Of a DNA stretch of 64,000 nucleotides, positions 26,236 through 34,710 are shown in pieces (position 1 is the stretch's first letter; every line of letters begins with the position of its first letter). This DNA is from Kangiella sp. HZ709. Its GTDB lineage: Bacteria > Pseudomonadota > Gammaproteobacteria > Enterobacterales > Kangiellaceae. The position numbers and the translations under genes are program-made. Under the pieces are notes generated by a model. That model saw only the letters and a list, made by a program, of their open reading frames with translations, did no database searches and was not told where the DNA came from. The DNA lies in assembly GCF_009674675.1 (NCBI RefSeq), contig NZ_WKJC01000001.1:937031-1001030 (forward strand). The letters run 5' to 3'.

Positions 26236-26805
26236 ATGATCAAGAATCTAATTATATTTGGCCTTTTATTTCTTTCGGTTCAATCTTATGGAGCAGACTC
26301 GATGTTCATGAAATCTATTCCGGAGAACTTTAAGGCTCCAGATCCTGAAAGTGAATATGATATCCAGCTTCTAAAAAATATTGACGAGCTCGGTTGGTAC
26401 AATTTGCATGTTTCTGAGGAGGGTGGGAGGCCAGCCTTTGCCTTCTCGTTGGGCCACTTTCATAAGAAAAATCATCCAGAAATAATAGTGATTGGCCTTC
26501 CTGCAGAAGTTGCTCATCAACTGCTAAATATTGCGGTGGTTAAGATTGTTGGGGCACAAGAAAAAATTGAGCCCTACAAAAAATATACGGACTTTACAGA
26601 AGGTCTGTCCGTTGCATTTGTGCCCGTTGGTCTCGAGCATTATGGTGAATACTTAGGCTATGCAAACTGGTACTATGGGGCATTGGAAAAACCGTTTCCT
26701 GCCATACAGATGGTATGGCCTGATCGCGAAGGCAAGTACCCGTGGGAGAGTGGCTATGACAAACGCTATCTTTCAATTCAGCAAATCTTGGGGCCAATGC
26801 CCTAA
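26236..26805 (+). CDS. Cassette 3 protein, exported DUF4262 domain
   Basis: A 189-residue protein with a signal peptide (MIKNLIIFGLLFLSVQSYGA) and a DUF4262 domain: ELGWYNLHVSEEGGRPAFAF, HKKNHPEIIVIGLP, then IQMVWPDREGKYPWESGYD. DUF4262 proteins are small and mostly cytosolic; their function is unknown, so the signal peptide is unusual. The ATG at 26236 lies 12 bp from the recombination point and the AGGG of the core GTTAGGG serves as ribosome site. The TAA stop lies within the left core of the next attC. Confidence 0.82.
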   Translation: MIKNLIIFGLLFLSVQSYGADSMFMKSIPENFKAPDPESEYDIQLLKNIDELGWYNLHVSEEGGRPAFAFSLGHFHKKNHPEIIVIGLPAEVAHQLLNIAVVKIVGAQEKIEPYKKYTDFTEGLSVAFVPVGLEHYGEYLGYANWYYGALEKPFPAIQMVWPDREGKYPWESGYDKRYLSIQQILGPMP

Positions 26806-26847
26806 CAAGGCGCCCCAATATTTCCCTAGGTTACCGCGGCGTTAACG
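26800..26847 (+). other. attC site 3 (cassette 3), short
   Basis: From CCCTAAC, which is the reverse complement of the core opening the cassette, to GTTAACG. Only 48 bp, shorter than the usual minimum near 57, and the stem is weak. The right core departs from GTTRRRY and overlaps the stop codon of the thioesterase on the other strand. It looks like a decayed or truncated array end. Confidence 0.55.
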
Positions 26848-27333
26848 ACGTTTAGGAACCCAAGCCCAAATCATTTCTGCTTCAATCGGTTCTTTTCCCT
26901 CTTCATCGGTAACTGTCACAGCAACCGTGACCTCGCCTTTTTCGGTAGTTAGAATCGCATCAATTTGCTCTTGAGTAAGATGCGCTTTTGCGGTCAAAGC
27001 ACCAACGGCTCTTTTAACGTAATTAATATTCATGCTTTTTATCACAGGAATTTTATCATCTGGCACATGCATACCAACTACCATGCCTGTGGCTGTTTCC
27101 GCCAATAGCGCCATCGCTGCAGCATGTACTGAACCTATATGGTTTTGTACTTTAGTGCGGTTCTCAATTTTAAAAATAGATTCTTCTGCGGTTAGTTTAA
27201 TGGCGTCGACCTTAGCTGTGCCGACTAATTTGACCGTCTTTCTTAAAGCATAATTCAATGCTGGTCTTTGTAGAAACTTAGGTAACTTTTTAGTTTTGGC
27301 AATGGCGCGAACGAGTCGATTGGGCTTAGTCAT
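26842..27333 (-). CDS. DUF4442 hotdog-fold thioesterase-like protein
   Basis: A 163-residue hotdog protein: VQNHIGSVHAAAMALLAETATG (about residues 82-103) is the conserved N/D...H-x-G-type helix of the acyl-CoA thioesterase fold, followed by PVIKSMNINYVKRAVGAL. It resembles the DUF4442 group, related to the C-terminal domain of YiiD. Substrate unknown. The stop codon sits at the right boundary of the cassette array; the C-terminus (WAWVPKRR) looks natural. Confidence 0.8.
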   Translation of the reverse strand: MTKPNRLVRAIAKTKKLPKFLQRPALNYALRKTVKLVGTAKVDAIKLTAEESIFKIENRTKVQNHIGSVHAAAMALLAETATGMVVGMHVPDDKIPVIKSMNINYVKRAVGALTAKAHLTQEQIDAILTTEKGEVTVAVTVTDEEGKEPIEAEMIWAWVPKRR

Positions 27334-27396
27334 CTATCTTTTACAGGTAATGTGAATTGAATTTAGATTACCCTTTCAGAGCATTCCTGTAAAGTG

Positions 27397-27423
27397 GTCA
27401 TACCATTGAGGTTCGGGTATGAC
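27397..27423. promoter_or_regulatory. Inverted repeat in the thioesterase/redoxin divergent region
   Basis: GTCATACC and GGTATGAC are separated by 11 nt, about 95 bp before the redoxin start. Its 11-base TGGTCATACCA also occurs at 13570-13580, upstream of the other redoxin module. Possible operator; no direct proof. Confidence 0.4.
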
Positions 27424-27517
27424 TGTCTATTGAATAATAGCGATTTAACTATAACCTATTTGTAACATTTAGGGTTTGTGCTAGTTTGATCATTCATTGT
27501 TACTAATAAAAAATACC

Positions 27518-28366
27518 ATGAGCAATTTACTAAAATCTTTATTCATTAGCCTCGCTTCTGTTTTTGCATTTGTGGTTTCTATTCTGGCTATCCAGCAGCT
27601 TTTCTTGGGATTTAATTTAACTTGGTTAGGCACTTTAGTTGCGGCGGCGCCCTTTGCCCTATTGTTATCTTGGTTATTCTTGATTGGAACTGCGAGAACC
27701 AGCGCTAATTTAATGATGATGTTAGAGGTTTCAATTATCGGACTTATTGTTAGTGTGGTTGGTTTTATCTTGCACGATTTAAACGATTATTGGGCGCTCG
27801 TATTATCGATTACCGCGACATTAAGTGCTTTGGCTTACATCTTTTGGTACTCAAAATTTAACCAGCGAGATTGTTCAAAATTAGCTGTGGGTAAACAGTT
27901 ACCCAATGTGGAACTGGCCGATATTAATGGCCAACCAATTAACACCGACAGTTTTAAAGGCAAGAAAACGCTAATGATCTTTTATCGAGGTAATTGGTGC
28001 CCTTTATGTATGGTGCAAATTAAAGAATTGGCGAGCAGTTATCAAAAGCTTGCTGAGTCGGGCGTCAGAATTGCTCTCGTTAGTCCTCAATCACCGAAGC
28101 ACACACAATCTTTAGCAAAAAAATTTGAAGTCCCTTTCGAATACTATATTGATAGAAATAATCAGGCTGCCAAAAAGTTAGGGATATTTGCTAAGAATGG
28201 TTTGCCCTTTGGGCTACAGATTTTCGGTTATGAAAGCGACACTGTGATGCCAACGGTTGTGATCACCGATAGTAACAATCAAATTCATTTCGCTGATCTG
28301 ACTGATAACTATCGAGTCCGGCCTGAACCTGAAACATTTACTGAGGTTTTAGCCCAAATAAGTTAA
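27518..28366 (+). CDS. Membrane-anchored peroxiredoxin-like protein
   Basis: A 282-residue protein with about four N-terminal membrane helices (to residue 115) and a C-terminal redoxin domain. The redox motif is FYRGNWCPLCMVQIKELA near residue 155 (CPLC). The redoxin part is probably on one side of the inner membrane; which side is not certain. It is 94 bp ahead of a DUF885 lipoprotein and related to the exported redoxin at 12765, which also neighbours a DUF885 gene. Start chosen at ATG 27518. Confidence 0.85.
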   Translation: MSNLLKSLFISLASVFAFVVSILAIQQLFLGFNLTWLGTLVAAAPFALLLSWLFLIGTARTSANLMMMLEVSIIGLIVSVVGFILHDLNDYWALVLSITATLSALAYIFWYSKFNQRDCSKLAVGKQLPNVELADINGQPINTDSFKGKKTLMIFYRGNWCPLCMVQIKELASSYQKLAESGVRIALVSPQSPKHTQSLAKKFEVPFEYYIDRNNQAAKKLGIFAKNGLPFGLQIFGYESDTVMPTVVITDSNNQIHFADLTDNYRVRPEPETFTEVLAQIS

Positions 28367-28392
28367 TTATATTTACTGTAAAAATCTGTTTC

Positions 28393-28417
28393 AAAGCGCT
28401 TTTTTAGCGCTTTTTTT
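28393..28417 (+). terminator. Terminator between redoxin and DUF885 gene
   Basis: Stem AAAGCGCT / AGCGCTTT with a T5 loop and T-run behind. It suggests the downstream DUF885 gene mostly has its own promoter. Confidence 0.8.
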
Positions 28418-28460
28418 ATGCTAGTCTAACTGCTTATTCATTATTAACTGATTGATTACT

Positions 28461-30338
28461 ATGAAAATAAAATTAACCTTAACCGCGTTAGCTGTGTCAT
28501 TGGCTTTAGTCGGATGTAATGACTCAAACGAGCAAGAAAGAAGCATTCCTGAGCAAACAGCTACTCAAACATCTACCCAAGAATCAGCCAAGCAAGAAGC
28601 CGCTCAAAAAGCTGCTGCAAAACCAAGCATGACCGCCGAGCAAGCCTCAGCAAAACTGAACCAATTATTTGAAGAGAATTTCCAAGCGGGACTAAAACTA
28701 AATCCTATCCAAGCCACGGCAATTGGGATTCCCGGTTACAACGATAAATTACCCAATTTTCTATCGCCTGAGTTTCAAGAACAATCTCGTCAGTTTGGCG
28801 ATGAATGGTTAGCTAAAATTAAACAGATCGATCGTAATCTACTTTCGGGGCAAGACCGTTTAAGTTATGACATTTATCTTTATAACGCCGAGTTAGGCAA
28901 ACAAGGTGAAGAATTTCCTGGTGAGTTAATTCCAATCAATCAATCTTCTAATATTGCCAACTTCTTTGCCCAATTAGGTTCAGGACAATCTTTCCAACCT
29001 TTTAAAACCGTTGAAGACTATGACAATTGGCTTAAACGTATTGATGGTGGCGTTGCCATCATGCAACAAGCTAAAACTAACATGCAACTTGGTATCGAAA
29101 AAGGGGTGACTCAACCTCAAGCATTGATGGAAAAGGTATTACCACAATTTAAAGCGCATATTGTGGATGATGTGACTAAAAGTGTTTTCTATCAGCCGAT
29201 CACAAATTTTCCAGAAGACTTTTCTGAGGAAGATAAGAAGCGTCTAACGGAAGCTTACCGTTTAGCTATTAGCGAAAAATTGGTTCCAACTTATAAAGAG
29301 TTGCATCGTTTTGTTGAACAAGATTATTTACCTAAAGCTCGAACAAGCTTTGGTTTAAGCGAACATCCTAATGGTGAGGCTTGGTATAATTATCAGTTAA
29401 AAACCTTTACCACAACGGATCTAACCGCGGAACAAATTCATCAATTTGGCTTAAATGAAGTAGCGCGCATTCGTAGCGAGATGGAAGGCGTGATGAAAGA
29501 AGTCGAGTTTGAAGGTACTTTGGCTGACTGGTTTAAATATGTGCAGACTAATCCAGAGTTCTATTATGACAATGAAGAAGACTTGCTGCAGGGTTATCGC
29601 GATCTGCAAGACAAGGTTAATAAACTCTTGCCGTCGATGTTTGATATCCAGCCGAAAGCAGACTATGAAGTCAGAGCGGTTGAAGCTTTCCGCGCAGAAT
29701 CTGCTGCTGGCGCTTCTTATATGTCAGGAACACCTGACGGTTCACGCCCAGGCATTTTCTACGTCAATACTTTTAATCTAAAAGGTCAGCCTAAGTTTGG
29801 TATGGAAACTTTATCCATCCACGAAGCTGCGCCAGGTCACCATTTCCAAATCTCGCTTCAGCAAGAAGTGGAAGGTTTACCGATGTTCCGCCGTTTTGGT
29901 GGTTTGAGTGTGTTCTCCGAAGGCTGGGCACTCTATGCAGAATCTATTGGTAAAGAGATGGGTATGTTTACCGATCCTATGCAGTATTACGGTCGCTTAA
30001 GTGATGAAATGTTACGCGCCATGCGCCTAGTGGTGGATACCGGTTTACACGCCAAAGGATGGTCACGTCAAAAAGCTATCGACTATATGATGGAAAATTC
30101 ATCCATGGCCGATACTGACGTAGTGTCTGAAGTTGAGCGTTATATCGCTTGGCCGGGACAAGCGGTGTCCTATAAAGTTGGACAGCGTGAAATATCCAAT
30201 ATGCGGGCAGATGCTGAGAAACGCTTGGGCGATAAGTTTGATATTCGCGAATTCCATCGCCAGGTATTAATCGATGGTTCACTTCCAATGCCCGTACTTA
30301 AGACTAAAATTAACGAATGGGTTGAATCTAAGCTTTAA
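28461..30338 (+). CDS. DUF885 family lipoprotein, putative zinc peptidase (paralogue)
   Basis: A 625-residue protein with lipobox LALVGC (Cys near 19) and a Gln/Ala/Glu-rich linker before the DUF885 domain. HEAAPGHHFQ near 456 and EGWALYAE near 485 are the metal-site motifs. Long stretches match the paralogue at 14292 (for example LMEKVLPQFKAHIVDDV and GSRPGIFYVNTF). Start set at ATG 28461; an upstream TTG at 28452 adds three residues only. Likely an envelope-bound peptidase; substrate unknown. Confidence 0.85.
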   Translation: MKIKLTLTALAVSLALVGCNDSNEQERSIPEQTATQTSTQESAKQEAAQKAAAKPSMTAEQASAKLNQLFEENFQAGLKLNPIQATAIGIPGYNDKLPNFLSPEFQEQSRQFGDEWLAKIKQIDRNLLSGQDRLSYDIYLYNAELGKQGEEFPGELIPINQSSNIANFFAQLGSGQSFQPFKTVEDYDNWLKRIDGGVAIMQQAKTNMQLGIEKGVTQPQALMEKVLPQFKAHIVDDVTKSVFYQPITNFPEDFSEEDKKRLTEAYRLAISEKLVPTYKELHRFVEQDYLPKARTSFGLSEHPNGEAWYNYQLKTFTTTDLTAEQIHQFGLNEVARIRSEMEGVMKEVEFEGTLADWFKYVQTNPEFYYDNEEDLLQGYRDLQDKVNKLLPSMFDIQPKADYEVRAVEAFRAESAAGASYMSGTPDGSRPGIFYVNTFNLKGQPKFGMETLSIHEAAPGHHFQISLQQEVEGLPMFRRFGGLSVFSEGWALYAESIGKEMGMFTDPMQYYGRLSDEMLRAMRLVVDTGLHAKGWSRQKAIDYMMENSSMADTDVVSEVERYIAWPGQAVSYKVGQREISNMRADAEKRLGDKFDIREFHRQVLIDGSLPMPVLKTKINEWVESKL

Positions 30339-30349
30339 TTTAGATTACC

Positions 30350-30426
30350 GTCATCTCCGCGAAAGCGGAGATCTTGTTTAGATTTAGCAATCAACTAAAT
30401 TTGATTCCCGCTTACGCGGGAATGAC
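30350..30426. repeat. Palindrome doublet of REPIN type
   Basis: Two hairpins: ATCTCCGC-GAAA-GCGGAGAT (30353-30372) and ATTCCCGC-TTAC-GCGGGAAT (30404-30423). The pair is framed by GTCAT at the left and ATGAC at the right, so the two units are in inverted order. ATTCCCGC...GCGGGAAT palindromes are dispersed widely in proteobacteria. Here the doublet lies between convergent genes and may also act as terminator. Confidence 0.75.
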
Positions 30427-30437
30427 ATAATATTAGT

Positions 30438-30803
30438 CTATATCCAATCTAAGTCTTCAGCTTCTAGCCTTCGTTCATCAGAACTCTCGCCAGTGTTGAT
30501 CACTGATTTAGGCTCAATCATTAAAAAGTGTGTTTCTTCCTCAGCATAAGGACAATGCTGAACTCCTTTGGGAACAATAAACATTTCTCCGACATTTAAG
30601 ACAATATCCTGTGACTCTAGCTTTAAAGTTAATTGCCCTTTGAAAACAATAAACAGTTCATCAGCATCATCATGCTGATGCCAAACGAGTTCACCCTGAC
30701 CTTTAGCTATTTTAACTAGCTGTTCATTTGATTCTGCCAGCACTTTGGGAGTCCAATGCTCATCAAACAAACTGAATTTTTCTGCTAAGTTGATTTTTTT
30801 CAC
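30438..30803 (-). CDS. Cupin domain protein
   Basis: A 121-residue single-domain cupin. Metal-binding motif 1 is WHQHDDADELFIVFKG (His, His and Glu; about residues 45-60) and motif 2 is PKGVQHCPYAEEE. Such proteins are isomerases, dioxygenases or sugar binders; the sequence does not tell which. Its start overlaps the GNAT gene stop by 4 bp, so the two are co-translated. It is the last gene of the alkB run. Confidence 0.82.
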   Translation of the reverse strand: MKKINLAEKFSLFDEHWTPKVLAESNEQLVKIAKGQGELVWHQHDDADELFIVFKGQLTLKLESQDIVLNVGEMFIVPKGVQHCPYAEEETHFLMIEPKSVINTGESSDERRLEAEDLDWI

Positions 30804-31342
30804 TTTATAATTAAATCTCTTTTTAAGACCCCATATGCCAGTTCATCTTGCCATGTGTCACCAAACTTAAAATGCTCTTTAAAATGACCTTCTTGCTGCA
30901 TTCCATGGCGTTGCATCAATTTATAAGAAGCCGTGTTTCTAGGATCGCAATAAGCAACTAATTTATGAAAATCCCAATGCTCATTGATATGCTTAACCAT
31001 TGCATCAACGGCCTCGGTACCAAAGCCTTTACCATGGAAATCTTTATTAAACTTATATCCTAGTTCGATTTGCAAATGCTCTTTATTAGAATATCGAAAC
31101 CCGACATCGCCAATTAAAGCTCCACCATCAATTAATTCAACCGCTAACGCCATCCATTGTCCCTGTTCGCCTTGCCAATCTTTTTGAAAACCTTTAAAGG
31201 CTTCGTGAGTTTCTGCTTTTGAACCCACCGGCCGAATGAACTTCATCACTTCTGGATCTAAACCGTATTTGCAATAGTCCTCAAAGTCGGACTCCAGCAT
31301 TGGTCGTAAAATTAATCGTTCAGTTGTAATCGTTGGTATCAT
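30800..31342 (-). CDS. GNAT family acetyltransferase (RimJ/RimL-like)
   Basis: A 180-residue N-acetyltransferase: TERLILRPMLESDF near residue 5, LGYKFNKDFHGKGFGTEAV near 93 with the acetyl-CoA loop, and NTASYKLMQRHGMQQEG near 140. The target, protein or small molecule, is unknown. It overlaps the helicase gene and the cupin gene by 4 bp each, so it is part of a compact operon. Confidence 0.88.
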   Translation of the reverse strand: MIPTITTERLILRPMLESDFEDYCKYGLDPEVMKFIRPVGSKAETHEAFKGFQKDWQGEQGQWMALAVELIDGGALIGDVGFRYSNKEHLQIELGYKFNKDFHGKGFGTEAVDAMVKHINEHWDFHKLVAYCDPRNTASYKLMQRHGMQQEGHFKEHFKFGDTWQDELAYGVLKRDLIIK

Positions 31343-34300
31343 ATCACTTCCACAAATTTTTGATGCATAGGATAATAAAGTGCTTTTTTGATTTCACGGT
31401 TTTCTAGTTGTTGCAAAGCTGCTTGATACTTATCTAACTGCGGCTTGTAACGCTTCATTTCCGACTGTATAAAACCCTCTAAATCCGAGCCCAAATGTTC
31501 ACCTGATTTATAATCTATAATCCATCGTATATTATCTGCATCAACAAAGGTCCTATCAATGATCATATTTTGAATTTCTTGTTCGCCCTCTGCGTTAATC
31601 ACACAATGAGATAAAGACCACTCACAAAATGCTTGCTGATGTGGCTGTAGAATCCAAGACATTTTTGGATCAGTAGTCATCAACTCAATCGCTTTTAGAA
31701 TTTTCTTAAAGGCCTGTTGCTGCTCTTGCTTATCCGCCAATTGCTCAGCTAGGGCTGTTTTCACTAATGAATATTCGCTATTAACTAAATCAGCCCACTG
31801 GAGTTGACCGTTACCAATCGATTCCAATAGCTGATGTATTACTAACCCAGCCACTCGAGCGACATCACTCGCCCAATCAAAATCAATGTCTGTTTCAACC
31901 GGCTTCACCTTTTCAATCTTACCCAAAATTGAATCAACTTGCGGCAAGGAAGTATTAGCTTTAACTCTATACCACTCATAACTTTCATTTTGATTAGTCG
32001 CATCATTCTCAACTTCAAAGCTTAAATCATTGAAAGTCTCCTCAATCGAACTATTATAAAAAGGAGTCAAATAATGTAGTAAGGATTGTTTAGACACTGG
32101 ATTAAATGTCCATTCATCTTTTCTATCGTCATATTTAGTTTTTAACTCGCAACTCAGATACAAACGCTTTTTAGCACGAGTAGCAGCCACATATAAAACC
32201 CGAGCATCTTCATACTGAGATTTCTTGTTCTGAATATCACGTGCCAATTGATAAATAGGTTCTTTGGTTTCTTGCGCTTGGATGGGTGCTAATAGATAGT
32301 GTTGCTCATACCCTGAGGTAAACTCTTCCCAAATTAATAATTGATGATCATCCGCTCGTTTACGCTTTTCTAACGAAGGCAAGAAGACGGTATCAAACTC
32401 TAAGCCCTTGGATTTATGCATGGTCATAATTTCCACATCATCATCCAACTTTTTCTGCTGTGCATAAAGTTGCGCTAAGGCTGATTCGATAACATCTATG
32501 GTCACGATTTTTTGCGCTTGCTCTTGCTTGAGCAGCACTGTAAAGAAAGATTCAGCTTCAATTAACGCAACTTTATTAAGAAGAGCACTGGGGCCTCCCA
32601 CTGACAGCCATAGAGTTTCGAGTACTTGTGACAAAGGTTTACGGCCGGTTTGATCTAGCGCATCTACTAGATACTGGGCTTTGCTTGCCAATATCTTATA
32701 AGCTAATTCACTAAGTCCTGTAACTTTATCAAATTGAGTTAAAAAACTTAAATAATGAGAGCCGAATCTTTGTTGCAGTTGGCTGATGTCTGCTAAAGGT
32801 AATCCAAAATATGGAGATTTTAATGCCGCAACAAAAGCAATCGCATCAAACGGTTGTAGTAAAAACCTTGCCATACTGATCAAGTCAGTAATGACGGCTT
32901 TATGCTTTAGAAGCTGCATATCCTTGGCATAAAAACCAACTCCAGCTTCATTCAAAGCTTTCGCAATCGGCTCTGCATGACTGCGACCACGAACTAAAAT
33001 AGCAATAGACTGCTCGGGGTTTTGTTCCTTTAGTTGTGTAATTTGCTGAGCGATATTTTCTGCTTCTGAAACCTCTGACTCATCAAAACTGCTGATAAAG
33101 TTAACCGAATCATTAGTAACCATTGGCTTCATAGCTATTGCCGGTGAATAACTCACGGCGCCTAACAAGGCATCATTAAATTCTGGGAAAATTTTCGAGA
33201 ACTTATCATTCACCCAATCGATAACCACTTGTGACGATCTAAAATTAGCCGTAAGTGTTAACGGCACTATATCTATATCGCCAATGCCATCTTGCTGCGT
33301 TTTAATAAACAAACCGACGTTAGCTTCTCTAAATCGGTATATCGATTGCATCGGATCGCCGACTAAAAAAAGCGTTCGCCCGTCATGTCTTTGCCAACCG
33401 GCAATCAGCTTATTCAATAATCGATATTGGGTAAAAGAAGTGTCTTGAAACTCATCCACTAATATGTGAGAAATCTGGTAATCCAGCTTTAAGGCCAAAT
33501 CACTGGGCTCATCAAAATAGCCAAGTGCTCTATCAGCTGCTAAAGAAACCTCAATAAAATCAGCTTCCGAGCGAGACTGAAAATCTATATTGAGTTCAAT
33601 CGTTGCTAGTCGCAAGAGTTTCAACAATGAACTCAATAACTGTTGTTGATTATCACTATAGATGGCTAAAGGAAAATTATTAATATCCGATATTGCTTCA
33701 GCAAAACCCTTAACTTCTGACCAAGTTTCAAATTGCGCTTTTAAGTCCGCTTTAATTTGTTTACCAACGACTTTATCCTCGCCTTCAAGATCTTTATCTG
33801 CCAACAGACCTTGGTTTTTATTCAGGCTCTTTCTAAAAGTCCCAGATGCAGTTAAACAAAAATCAGCAATGGCTTTCCATTGAAGGAGATGATCTGCATT
33901 AAACTCAGGCAAGGTTTGAATTTGCTTTAGTTCTGCTGACGGATGTGATTTATCGATAAAACCTGCTGCAAATTGAATCGCTGTAATTAATGAAGATGCT
34001 TCAAAACTGGTTTTAAATTGAGACAGCTGCTGTAAGCGTAAGTTAGCAATTTCGGTAATACCTTGCTGAAGTATACTGATATCTAAATCGCCAGCACCTA
34101 ATAAGCGCAACCATTGATCACGCTTTGCTAACATCTTTGCCAAGAGACCAATCAAGCGCTCTACTTGATTATCCAGATGGCTTAATAGCAAAACTAAATC
34201 TTCAGAGTAATCATCATCGTTTAAGTAACTCAACACCGCTTGAGCAGCATCTTGATAGGATTCTTGTGGAAATTCAGTAATCCCTAACGAACCTCCAAGG

Positions 34301-34710
34301 TTACTAATCAATGGCATTTGATTAGCGATCAAACTAGACAAGGAATCTATCGTCAAAATTCTTAATCGGTGCGAGTTCTTTAATAAATTCCATTGCAATT
34401 GTGCATCGCGTTTTAAAACTTGATTGGCGAGTTGCCAACTTCTTTTTTCATGCTCCAACTCTGGTTCTGGGCCTGATGCCTGATGTAAAGAGTCAATCAA
34501 GCGATGACGCATCTCTGCAGCGGCTTTTCGAGTAAAAGTTACGGCAACAATTTCTTCTGGATTATCGACAATGGTTAAAAGATTTAAAATCCTTTGCGTT
34601 AAAAGGCTGGTTTTACCTGCTCCCGCTGGGGCTTGCACAATAAAGGATTGCTTTACATCAATCGCCATATCACGAACCATTTGATCAGGCGCTAAAACTG
34701 CATTACTCAT
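31339..34710 (-). CDS. AddA-like UvrD-type helicase with RecB-family nuclease
   Basis: A 1123-residue superfamily 1 helicase: Walker A APAGAGKTSLL near residue 25, motif II VDEFQDTSFTQY, motif III LFLVGDPMQSIYRFRE, motif V MTMHKSKGLEFD and motif VI VAATRAKKRL. The C-terminus has a RecB-type nuclease: GLVIHQLLE, then IDRTF, IDYKSGEH and the Q-Y of LDKYQAALQ. Start at 34710 (MSNAVLAP), 8 bp inside the upstream gene. Together the pair at 31.3-37.4 kb is an AddAB/RecBCD-like repair machine for broken ends. Confidence 0.87.
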   Translation of the reverse strand: MSNAVLAPDQMVRDMAIDVKQSFIVQAPAGAGKTSLLTQRILNLLTIVDNPEEIVAVTFTRKAAAEMRHRLIDSLHQASGPEPELEHEKRSWQLANQVLKRDAQLQWNLLKNSHRLRILTIDSLSSLIANQMPLISNLGGSLGITEFPQESYQDAAQAVLSYLNDDDYSEDLVLLLSHLDNQVERLIGLLAKMLAKRDQWLRLLGAGDLDISILQQGITEIANLRLQQLSQFKTSFEASSLITAIQFAAGFIDKSHPSAELKQIQTLPEFNADHLLQWKAIADFCLTASGTFRKSLNKNQGLLADKDLEGEDKVVGKQIKADLKAQFETWSEVKGFAEAISDINNFPLAIYSDNQQQLLSSLLKLLRLATIELNIDFQSRSEADFIEVSLAADRALGYFDEPSDLALKLDYQISHILVDEFQDTSFTQYRLLNKLIAGWQRHDGRTLFLVGDPMQSIYRFREANVGLFIKTQQDGIGDIDIVPLTLTANFRSSQVVIDWVNDKFSKIFPEFNDALLGAVSYSPAIAMKPMVTNDSVNFISSFDESEVSEAENIAQQITQLKEQNPEQSIAILVRGRSHAEPIAKALNEAGVGFYAKDMQLLKHKAVITDLISMARFLLQPFDAIAFVAALKSPYFGLPLADISQLQQRFGSHYLSFLTQFDKVTGLSELAYKILASKAQYLVDALDQTGRKPLSQVLETLWLSVGGPSALLNKVALIEAESFFTVLLKQEQAQKIVTIDVIESALAQLYAQQKKLDDDVEIMTMHKSKGLEFDTVFLPSLEKRKRADDHQLLIWEEFTSGYEQHYLLAPIQAQETKEPIYQLARDIQNKKSQYEDARVLYVAATRAKKRLYLSCELKTKYDDRKDEWTFNPVSKQSLLHYLTPFYNSSIEETFNDLSFEVENDATNQNESYEWYRVKANTSLPQVDSILGKIEKVKPVETDIDFDWASDVARVAGLVIHQLLESIGNGQLQWADLVNSEYSLVKTALAEQLADKQEQQQAFKKILKAIELMTTDPKMSWILQPHQQAFCEWSLSHCVINAEGEQEIQNMIIDRTFVDADNIRWIIDYKSGEHLGSDLEGFIQSEMKRYKPQLDKYQAALQQLENREIKKALYYPMHQKFVEVI

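Larger units (their letters stand above)
25205..26841 (+). mobile_element. Three-cassette integron array without integrase (CALIN-type)
   Basis: Three short genes on one strand are each followed by an attC-like site. The junction cores are GTTATGT (25204), GTTATGC (25517), GTTAGGG (26223) and GTTAACG (26841). The left core of each cassette's own attC is ACATAAC (25464), GCATAAC (26089) and CCCTAAC (26800), the exact reverse complement of the core opening that cassette, as expected for cassettes inserted as circles by G|TT recombination. All three left cores continue with AA (TAACAA). The array lies between paiB and a thioesterase gene; no integrase or attI is seen. Confidence 0.82.
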
